From the NCBI GenBank assembly GCA_028290805.1, contig JAQGJA010000010.1:1-11941 (forward strand): a DNA stretch of 11,941 bases, in the 5' to 3' direction. The stretch is from Alphaproteobacteria bacterium. GTDB lineage: Bacteria; Pseudomonadota; Alphaproteobacteria; Micavibrionales; SZUA-601. The notes beneath the pieces were generated by a model that ran no database searches, was not told the DNA's origin, and saw only the letters and a program-made list of their open reading frames with translations. Position 1 is the stretch's first letter; each line of letters opens with the position of its first letter. A program made the translations under genes and the position numbers. Of the stretch, positions 5,517-11,941 are shown in pieces.

Positions 5517-8405
5517 ATGACTGAAGATTTTAAAGACACGCTGTTCCTGCCCCAGACCGAATTTCCCATGCGCGGCGAATTGCCCAAGCGCGAGCCGCAG
5601 ATTTTGGCGCAATGGCAGGAAATGGATCTTTATAAAACCCTGACGGAAAATGCGGCGGAGCGGGAGAAATTCATTCTTCATGACGGCCCTCCTTTTGCAA
5701 ATGGAGATCTTCATACGGGACATGCATTAAATAAAATTTTAAAAGACGTTGTATTAAGAACCCGTTTCGCGCTTGGATTTAATGCGCCTTATGTCCCGGG
5801 CTGGGATTGTCATGGCCTGCCGATCGAATGGAAAGTAGAAGAAAAGTACCGTGCTCCAGGCAGTAATGTACGTAAAGATGATATCCCGCCGGTTGAATTC
5901 CGCCGCGAATGTCGAGAGTTTGCTTCAAAATGGGTTGACGTGCATTTAACCGACTTTCAGCGCCTTGGTGTGATAGGGGATTGGAAGAATCCGTATCTGT
6001 CGATGAATTATGAATCCGAAGCGCTGATTGCCGCCGAGATCCATAAATTCCTGATGAACGGCATGTTGTATCGCGGCATCCGTCCTATTTTATGGTCGGT
6101 CGTAGAAAAAACCGCCCTGGCTGCTGCCGAAGTGGAATATCACGAACATACCTCAACCACAATTTATGTGGCTTTTCCGATCACCAATGCGACGCATCTG
6201 GAGCTGAATGACACATCCGTGGTGATCTGGACCACGACCCCGTGGACCATGCCGGGCAACCGGGCAATCGCGCTGGGGGCGGAGATCGAATACGGGTTGT
6301 ATGAAGTGACGGAAACGGCTGAAGGGTCTATGCTTCCGGTCGGACGGAAATTCCTTTTGGGCAATGCTTTGGCCGAAAGCGTTCTGGCCCATGCAAAAGT
6401 AACCGGGTTCAACAAACTGAAAGACTATAAAGGCAGCGAGCTTGCGGGCATTATCTGCGCGCATCCCTTGGCGGCCCTGCATGAATATTACCGGTTCGAT
6501 GTGCCATTATTGACGGGTGATTTCGTCACCACCGATACGGGAACGGGTTTCGTGCATATCGCCCCCGGCCATGGCGAAGACGATTACCGCCTGGGCCGCG
6601 CCAATAATATCACCGTGCCGGAAACGGTTGATGGGGACGGCACCTATTTTCCGCAAGTGGGGTTATTCGCAGGGCTGGATGTTTATGATTCCACCGGTAA
6701 AGAAGGCAAAGCCACGGGCGCCATCATCGGCAAACTGGTCGAAGCCGGCGCTTTGGTCGCCAAAGGCAAATTGCGCCACCAATATCCGCATTCTTGGCGG
6801 TCAAAAGCCCCGCTGATTTTCCGCACCACGGCGCAATGGTTTATCCCGATGGATGGCAAAGGCGATCTGCGCAGCACTGCGATGCAGGCGATTGACGATA
6901 CGCAATGGATACCGGCTGAAGGCAAGAACCGCATTTCCGCCATGGTCAAGGACCGCCCGGACTGGTGCATTTCGCGCCAGCGCCTCTGGGGGGTGCCGAT
7001 TGCCATTTTCGTGAACAAGGCGACGCGCGAACCGTTGCGCGATCATCATGTCAATAACCGCATCGTTGAAACCTTCAAGGCCGAAAGCGCCGATGCGTGG
7101 TATGCGCGCGATGCGCAATATTTCCTGGGCGATGATTATCGCGCTGAGGATTATGAGCAGATCATGGATATCGTCGATGTCTGGTTTGAATCGGGCTCGA
7201 CCCATGCTTTTGTTTTGGAACAACGCGAGGACCAGCAATGGCCTGCTGATTTATATCTGGAAGGGTCGGACCAGCATCGCGGCTGGTTCCAGTCTTCATT
7301 GTTGGAATCCTGCGGTACACGCGGACGGGCGCCATACCAGGCGGTCATGACGCATGGTTTTGTCGTCGATAAAGATGGCAAGAAAATGTCGAAATCGGCG
7401 AATAATGGCCTGGCCCCTGCCGATATCATCCAGCAATTCGGCGCGGATATTTTGCGTCTTTGGGTATTGAACAGCGATTACCACGAAGATGTCCGCATCA
7501 GCCAGGATGCGTTCAAGGCGCAATCGGATATTTACCGCCGCTATCGCAATACATTGCGCTATGTCCTGGGCAATCTTGAAGGCTTTACCGCCGCAGAACG
7601 CGTCGATCTGAAAGCAGAATATGCGCAAATTCCCGAATTGGAAAAATGGGTTTTACACCGCGCCTATGCCATCAATGAAAAAATCCAAAAGCTGGTGCGC
7701 GAGTATAAATTCCAGGAAGCCCTGAAAACAGTCTTTGATTTCTGCAACGAAGATCTGTCGGCGTTTTATTTCGATATACGCAAGGACCGCCTCTATTGCG
7801 ACCGCCCGGATATGTTCGAACGCCGCGTGACGCGGTCAGTGCTGGAGGCCTTGCTGGGCGCGCTCACATCGTGGCTGGCGCCGTTCATTCCGTTTACGGC
7901 GGAAGAAGCCTGGGCCGCGCGTCCCGTCTCCGATTTCCTAGGCGAGATGAAAACCGTGCATCTGCGCCAATACCCGGAATTTCCGGATGTGTGGCAAAAT
8001 TTGCAGGTGGAAAGCGACTGGGAAACGTTGCGCAATATCCGCCGCGTCGTCACGGGTGCAATCGAGATCGAGCGCGCGGAAAAACGCCTGGGATCATCAC
8101 TGGAGGCGCATCCGTTTTTATATCTGAACAATCCTATCGAACAGAAACTTTGCGAGACGGTGGATTGGGCGGAGCTTGCCATTACCTCGCAATTCACGCT
8201 GCTGCATGGCGAAGCTGACGGCGTTGCGTTCACACTGGACGATGTGCCGGATGCGGCCGTCGTCGTACAAAAAGCCACCGGCGAAAAATGCCAGCGCAGC
8301 TGGAAGATTTTGACCGAAGTCGGCCAAGACCCGGAATTCCCGGCCTTGTCCCTGCGCGATGCCGATGCCGTCCGTTATTACCGCAAACAGGAGCGTGCCG
8401 CATGA
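5517..8405 (+). CDS. ileS: Isoleucyl-tRNA synthetase
   Basis: Charges tRNA-Ile with isoleucine. At 962 residues it is close to bacterial-type IleRS of about 940. In order: the class I motif HTGH at residues 66-69, followed by WDCHGLPIEWKVE. The CP1 editing domain has the Thr-rich TTTPW (239-243) and GTGFVHIAPGHGEDD (342-356), so hydrolysis of mischarged valine should be kept. Then come the DVWFESGSTH and YLEGSDQHRGWFQ segments, KMSKS at 623-627 and a helical anticodon-binding domain. The C-terminal zinc knuckle is degenerate: the expected four Cys are C925, S928, S945 and D948, while the surrounding EKCQRSWKILTEVG frame is intact. The start lies 133 bases after ribF with only a weak ribosome site. 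The stop TGA overlaps the lspA ATG. The first part (about 5670-6000) uses more AGA, GGA, CGA and GTA codons than the rest. Confidence 0.98.
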   Translation: MTEDFKDTLFLPQTEFPMRGELPKREPQILAQWQEMDLYKTLTENAAEREKFILHDGPPFANGDLHTGHALNKILKDVVLRTRFALGFNAPYVPGWDCHGLPIEWKVEEKYRAPGSNVRKDDIPPVEFRRECREFASKWVDVHLTDFQRLGVIGDWKNPYLSMNYESEALIAAEIHKFLMNGMLYRGIRPILWSVVEKTALAAAEVEYHEHTSTTIYVAFPITNATHLELNDTSVVIWTTTPWTMPGNRAIALGAEIEYGLYEVTETAEGSMLPVGRKFLLGNALAESVLAHAKVTGFNKLKDYKGSELAGIICAHPLAALHEYYRFDVPLLTGDFVTTDTGTGFVHIAPGHGEDDYRLGRANNITVPETVDGDGTYFPQVGLFAGLDVYDSTGKEGKATGAIIGKLVEAGALVAKGKLRHQYPHSWRSKAPLIFRTTAQWFIPMDGKGDLRSTAMQAIDDTQWIPAEGKNRISAMVKDRPDWCISRQRLWGVPIAIFVNKATREPLRDHHVNNRIVETFKAESADAWYARDAQYFLGDDYRAEDYEQIMDIVDVWFESGSTHAFVLEQREDQQWPADLYLEGSDQHRGWFQSSLLESCGTRGRAPYQAVMTHGFVVDKDGKKMSKSANNGLAPADIIQQFGADILRLWVLNSDYHEDVRISQDAFKAQSDIYRRYRNTLRYVLGNLEGFTAAERVDLKAEYAQIPELEKWVLHRAYAINEKIQKLVREYKFQEALKTVFDFCNEDLSAFYFDIRKDRLYCDRPDMFERRVTRSVLEALLGALTSWLAPFIPFTAEEAWAARPVSDFLGEMKTVHLRQYPEFPDVWQNLQVESDWETLRNIRRVVTGAIEIERAEKRLGSSLEAHPFLYLNNPIEQKLCETVDWAELAITSQFTLLHGEADGVAFTLDDVPDAAVVVQKATGEKCQRSWKILTEVGQDPEFPALSLRDADAVRYYRKQERAA

Positions 8406-8935
8406 ACTGGAGAGCAAAAGGAATCCTGCTGGCGCTAGGCGTCATCCTGGCCGACCAATTGTCGAAATGGGTTGTCGTCACGCAGTTTCTGGCGCGCATG
8501 GATAATCGCGGCTTTGGCGCCTGGCTGGTGGAAAAAGCCGGACGCGCACCCTTTGCGAGTGAAGAAATCAACGCATTCCTGAACATTGTCATGGTCTGGA
8601 ATCCCGGGGTGAGTTTCGGCATGCTGCAAACCGACAGCGCATTGGTCGTCTATGGGCTTTCGGCCATGGCGATCATCGTTGCCATCGGCTTTATGGTCTG
8701 GCTCTGGCGCGAGCCAAAACCATTGCGCGGCTGGTCGATCGGCCTTATTGTCGGGGGGGCGCTGGGCAATGTCTGGGACCGCCTGCGTTTCGGCGCGGTG
8801 GTCGATTTTATCGACCTGCATGCGGGCAGCTGGCACTGGCCGGCCTTTAATATCGCCGATTCCGCGGTCAGTATCGGGATTATCCTGCTGCTGATTGAAA
8901 CATTCTTTTTTGCTGAAAACAGAAGGTATAAATGA
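8402..8935 (+). CDS. lspA: Lipoprotein signal peptidase (signal peptidase II)
   Basis: Inner-membrane aspartyl protease that cuts the signal peptide of diacylglyceryl-modified prolipoproteins. The product is 177 residues. I chose the ATG at 8402 rather than an in-frame ATG at 8288 because AGGAG (8389-8393) lies 8 bases before it and the start overlaps the ileS stop as ATGA. The longer start would add 38 proline/arginine-rich residues unlike the family. The first membrane helix contains the conserved DQLSKW; the NPGVSFGM motif follows. The two catalytic Asp are D126 (in GNVWDR) and D153 (in FNIADSA), inside the conserved GALGNVWDRLRFGAVVDFI and FNIADSAVSIG blocks. Four hydrophobic segments fit the usual topology. 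The next gene encodes a likely substrate. Compared with the shortest LspA proteins there is an insertion around residues 31-57, before the NPGVSFG motif. Confidence 0.97.
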   Translation: MNWRAKGILLALGVILADQLSKWVVVTQFLARMDNRGFGAWLVEKAGRAPFASEEINAFLNIVMVWNPGVSFGMLQTDSALVVYGLSAMAIIVAIGFMVWLWREPKPLRGWSIGLIVGGALGNVWDRLRFGAVVDFIDLHAGSWHWPAFNIADSAVSIGIILLLIETFFFAENRRYK

Positions 8936-9420
8936 AACACTCGCTTTTGCTCCTGGCCTTGCCCCTTATTCTTGGCGTCCCTGCCTGCAGCGGGATGAAA
9001 AAAACATTGGGCATGGAAAAATCCGCGCCGGATGAATTCGCCGTGGTTGAACGCGCGCCGTTGACCGTGCCGCCCAATTTCAACCTTATGCCGCCCCAGC
9101 CCGGTGCCAAGCCGCGCCATGAGGCCCGCACCTCTGATACGGCCCAGGGCTTGGTGCTGGGTTCGCAAAGCAGTGCACCAAAAGCCCCGCGCAGCGCTTC
9201 GGAAAATGCCCTGTTATCCAAGGCCGGCCCAAGTGATGCCGCAATCCGCAAGGAACTGGACGATAATGCCGACGAAGATATGGATGACGCCGCCGTCGCC
9301 CAGAAAATCGGCATCTCGAGTGGTAAATCCGGCAAGGCGCTGGATCCGTCAACGGAATCCAAGCGTTTGCAGGGTGCGAAAATCAAGACGCCGACCGTTC
9401 CCGCAAAAAATGCGCAATAA
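8932..9420 (+). CDS. DUF3035-type small lipoprotein
   Basis: A 162-residue secreted protein of unknown function found in alphaproteobacteria next to lspA. The N-terminus is a short hydrophobic signal (residues 1-18) ending in VPAC with Cys19 as the expected lipidation site. The Pro at -2 departs from the usual lipobox. The family signature follows: PDEFAVVERAPLTVPPNF (33-50), then MPPQPGA. The remainder is polar, rich in Ala, Lys, Asp and Ser and probably disordered, consistent with an envelope-anchored tail. The start overlaps the lspA stop as ATGA and has AGAAGG 5 bases upstream. It is translated with lspA and before two periplasmic M16 proteins, which suggests an envelope role. Nothing visible gives a molecular function. 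No enzyme motif is seen. Confidence 0.88.
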   Translation: MKHSLLLLALPLILGVPACSGMKKTLGMEKSAPDEFAVVERAPLTVPPNFNLMPPQPGAKPRHEARTSDTAQGLVLGSQSSAPKAPRSASENALLSKAGPSDAAIRKELDDNADEDMDDAAVAQKIGISSGKSGKALDPSTESKRLQGAKIKTPTVPAKNAQ

Positions 9421-10750
9421 ATTTCTTGCCGGCATTCTTGGCGTCTTTTTATTGGCGCAGCCCGCGCGTGCCCAGGTCTTTTATCCTGAAAGCGCCACAC
9501 TGAAAAACGGGCTGCAGGTTGTCGTGCTCCCCAATCACCGGGCGCCGGTGGTCACCCATATGCTGTGGTTCAAGGCCGGGGCAATGGATGATCCCTGGGG
9601 CGTTTCCGGCATTGCGCATTTCCTGGAACATTTAATGTTCAAAGGCACCAAATTGCATCCCGAAGGCGATTATTCCAAAATAATTTCGCGCATGGGCGGC
9701 GAAGAAAACGCCATGACGACCTATGATTTCACGGCCTATTATGCAACCGTGGGCAAAGAGTATCTGGAAGAAATCATACAGCTGGAATCGGACCGCCTGG
9801 CCAATTGGCAGGTAACCGACGAACAGGTGGCGCGCGAACGCCAGGTGATTTTAAAGGAACGCCAGCAACGCACGGAAAACGACCCGGTTGCAGCCTTTTT
9901 CGAAAACGTGAACGCCCTTCTGTATACGAATTACCCCTATCAGCGCCCGGTCATCGGCTGGCGCAGCGAAATGGAAAAACTAAGCCGCACGGATGCCGAA
10001 AATTTCGTCAAAACCCATTATGCGCCAAATAACGCGATTTTGGTGGTCAGCGGCGATGTGACTTTGGCGGATGTGACTGTGCTGGCGGAAAAATATTACG
10101 GCAAGCTGCCGCCGCGCGACATTCCCAAACGCGCTTTCGGCGAAACGATCCAGTTGGAAAGCCGGCGTTTGATCGAAAGCACTTCGCCTCTGGTAAAAGA
10201 AACGATCTGGTCGCGCCATCGCCTGGTGCCGCCCGCACGGCCCCAGAATATTGCCGATAGCGATGCCTTATTGGTGCTGGATAAGATCCTGGGCGATAAC
10301 CGCATCGGGCGTTTGTATCGCCGCCTGGTCGTAAAAGACAAAATCGCCACCTCCGCCAGTATTTCCTTTGATCCCGACGGCATCGGCCCGCAACGTTTCG
10401 CGTTGGCCGCAACGCCTGCGCCCGATATCGCCTTGGATAAAATCGAGCAAGCCATGAATGACGAGATCGACCGGCTGGTCACATTGGGCGTCAGCGAAGA
10501 TGAAGTGAAAAAAGCCGCAGGTGCGCTTGAAATCGAAGCCGTCTATGCCCGCGATTCCGTCATGGGCCCGGCGATGGCGGTGGGCAGCGCGCTGACCTCG
10601 GGCCTGGATCTTGCCACAATCGAAGCCTGGCCTAAGCGGATGCAAAACGTGACAAAAGCCCAGGTCGATAAAGCGGCAAAAGAATTATTCGCCTCCAAAG
10701 ACATCTGGGTCACCGCCATATTGCATCCCGCCGTCGAGGCCCAGCCATGA
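9410..10750 (+). CDS. M16B zinc peptidase, catalytic subunit (periplasmic)
   Basis: Insulinase/processing-peptidase family protein of 446 residues. The start at 9410 is preferred over an in-frame ATG at 9104, because it begins a clear signal peptide (residues 1-21, ending PARA before QVFYPESA). The longer version would run through the lipoprotein gene in another frame. It overlaps that gene by 11 bases and has almost no Shine-Dalgarno, so coupled initiation is likely. The inverted zinc motif HFLEH is at residues 70-74 and the third ligand Glu150 lies in VILKERQQR, the expected 76 residues on. In the C-terminal half the Arg and Tyr that complete M16 active sites are replaced by Val307 and Thr314. 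It should therefore need the next protein as partner. Substrate unknown; related periplasmic pairs degrade or process peptides. Confidence 0.94.
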   Translation: MRNKFLAGILGVFLLAQPARAQVFYPESATLKNGLQVVVLPNHRAPVVTHMLWFKAGAMDDPWGVSGIAHFLEHLMFKGTKLHPEGDYSKIISRMGGEENAMTTYDFTAYYATVGKEYLEEIIQLESDRLANWQVTDEQVARERQVILKERQQRTENDPVAAFFENVNALLYTNYPYQRPVIGWRSEMEKLSRTDAENFVKTHYAPNNAILVVSGDVTLADVTVLAEKYYGKLPPRDIPKRAFGETIQLESRRLIESTSPLVKETIWSRHRLVPPARPQNIADSDALLVLDKILGDNRIGRLYRRLVVKDKIATSASISFDPDGIGPQRFALAATPAPDIALDKIEQAMNDEIDRLVTLGVSEDEVKKAAGALEIEAVYARDSVMGPAMAVGSALTSGLDLATIEAWPKRMQNVTKAQVDKAAKELFASKDIWVTAILHPAVEAQP

Positions 10751-11941
10751 AAATGATTTTATCGCTTTTGTTATGCAGCGCTTTTATCGGCACCGCCCAG
10801 GCGCAAACGCCAACACCAACACAAGTCCAGGCAAAACCTTATCTCGATATCCAGGAAATCAAAACACCAAAAGGATTAAGCGTCTGGTTCGTGCAGGATA
10901 AAAACATCCCCGTCATGACGCTGAAATTTTCGCTCAAAGGCGGGGCGCAACTGGACCCGCCGGGCAAGGAAGGCACGGCCGAATTATTATCGGCGCTGTT
11001 CGACGAAGGCGCGGGCAAACGCGATGCCGAAACATTCCAGAATGTTATGGACGAATACGGGATCAAGATCGGTTTTTCGGCCACGCGCGACAGCTTTAAC
11101 GGCAATCTGAAAACGACGACCCAGCACCGCGACATGGCGGACGAGTTATTCGACGATGCGCTCAACCGCCCGCAATTCACGGACGAAGCCGTCGCCCGTA
11201 TGAAAGCGGCCCTGCTAAGTTCGCTGCGCTTCCAGAGGATGGACCCGAACTGGCTGGCGAATAAAAAACTGTTCGAGACCCTCTTTGCAGGCCAGGCCTA
11301 TGCCAGACCTGTCGAAGGCACGCCTGAAACCCTTCCGAAACTGACGGCGGGGGATTTGCGCGGCGAAAAAGACACTCTTTTCTGCCGCCAGCGCCTGAAA
11401 ATCGCCATCGTCGGAGCCTTGGAAAAACAAGAGGTCATCGACACCGCCGACCTTTTTTTCGGCAACTGGCCTGAATGCAAAACACCGGTCGTGGATGCGC
11501 CGCAAATCATAAAAAATGCTGGAAAAGATATTCATGTGCCATGGGATGGTGCGCAATCCGTCGTCGTGATGGCCCAGCCCGGCATTGCCCGCCAGGACAA
11601 GGACTGGTGGGCAGCGCGCATTTTGGATTTTGCCCTTGGCGGCGGTGAATTTTCCTCGCGCTTGATGGAAGAAGTACGCGTCAAGCGCGGCCTGACCTAT
11701 GGCGTTTCTTCCGGCATCGCGCCTTATGACCGCGCGCCGCTCTGGCTGGTCCAGGCCGGGGTCGATCCGGCCAAGACGGATGAAGCCATTTCCGTCATTA
11801 AAAAAATCTGGGGCGAAGTTTCCGCAAATGGCCTGACCGATGAGGAAATTAAACAGGCCAAGGATTACCTGATTGGCTCACTTCCCCTGGCGCTGACATC
11901 GACCGATGCGATTGCCTCGGTATTGCTGCAGTTACAGGAAG
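10747..11941 (+). CDS. M16B peptidase partner subunit, non-catalytic (3' end cut by window edge)
   Basis: Starts in an ATGA overlap with the catalytic M16 gene; 398 codons are visible and the frame is open to the right edge. A signal peptide is clear (residues 1-19, ending GTAQA before QTPTPT). The M16 fold is recognisable from the block matching the zinc region, but HxxEH is replaced: in GTAELLSALFDEG the two His and the Glu become Glu79, Ala83 and Ser82. The C-terminal half keeps Arg311 and Tyr318 within EVRVKRGLTYGVSS, the pair missing from its neighbour. This is the pattern of M16B heterodimers such as SPH2681/SPH2682 of Sphingomonas sp. A1, where the partner supplies substrate-binding residues. 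About 30-60 residues probably lie beyond the window. Annotated alone, it would often be called a peptidase; it should not be active by itself. Confidence 0.93.
   Translation, partial: MKMILSLLLCSAFIGTAQAQTPTPTQVQAKPYLDIQEIKTPKGLSVWFVQDKNIPVMTLKFSLKGGAQLDPPGKEGTAELLSALFDEGAGKRDAETFQNVMDEYGIKIGFSATRDSFNGNLKTTTQHRDMADELFDDALNRPQFTDEAVARMKAALLSSLRFQRMDPNWLANKKLFETLFAGQAYARPVEGTPETLPKLTAGDLRGEKDTLFCRQRLKIAIVGALEKQEVIDTADLFFGNWPECKTPVVDAPQIIKNAGKDIHVPWDGAQSVVVMAQPGIARQDKDWWAARILDFALGGGEFSSRLMEEVRVKRGLTYGVSSGIAPYDRAPLWLVQAGVDPAKTDEAISVIKKIWGEVSANGLTDEEIKQAKDYLIGSLPLALTSTDAIASVLLQLQE

Noticed and set aside
8288..8401. 38-residue N-terminal extension of LspA
   Set aside because: It overlaps ileS deeply and is Pro/Arg-rich, unlike LspA; the ATG at 8402 has AGGAG and an ATGA overlap with the ileS stop.
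9104..9409. 102-residue N-terminal extension of the first M16 protein
   Set aside because: It runs through the lipoprotein gene in another frame; the signal peptide starting at 9410 shows the true N-terminus.
1..11941. tRNA or rRNA genes, CRISPR array, insertion sequence, phage or defence system
   Set aside because: No spaced direct repeats, transposase motif, cloverleaf-like sequence or toxin/antitoxin-like pair was seen; coding genes fill nearly the whole window.

Overview
The window reads as chromosomal DNA of an alphaproteobacterium. The main evidence is the block ribF, ileS, lspA, a DUF3035-type lipoprotein gene and two adjacent M16 peptidase genes. The IleRS C-terminus has lost zinc cysteines in a way I associate with this class. 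I cannot name a genus. By eye GC is moderate: higher in ribF and the M16 genes, lower in the M3 peptidase genes and the first part of ileS.

Layout. (1) Positions 2-3172, plus strand: two tandem cytosolic M3-family zinc oligopeptidase genes. The first is cut by the left edge; both keep the zinc site. (2) Positions 3189-4397, minus strand: a gene of the aspartate-semialdehyde dehydrogenase (Asd) family and, 3 bases after its stop, a 63-codon gene with a near-perfect Shine-Dalgarno sequence. The Asd-like protein keeps the fold signatures but has lost the catalytic Cys and His and most substrate-binding residues, so it looks like a pseudoenzyme. (3) Positions 4430-5383, plus strand: ribF, divergent from the Asd-like gene across only 32 bases. 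(4) Positions 5384-5516: a 133-base gap with small inverted repeats. (5) Positions 5517-11941, plus strand: ileS, lspA, lipoprotein gene, catalytic M16 gene, non-catalytic M16 gene (cut by the right edge). Every junction in this run overlaps, so it looks like one translationally coupled operon.

How the genes fit together. RibF makes FMN and FAD and IleRS charges tRNA-Ile, both housekeeping. LspA removes signal peptides from prolipoproteins, and the next gene encodes such a substrate. The two M16 proteins both carry signal peptides and have complementary halves of one active site: the first has the HxxEH zinc site, the second has the Arg/Tyr pair. They should work as a periplasmic heterodimer. 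The M3 pair probably degrades short peptides in the cytosol.

Most of the window is ordinary housekeeping. The parts most worth following are the dead Asd paralogue with its unrecognised small partner, and the split M16 active site.
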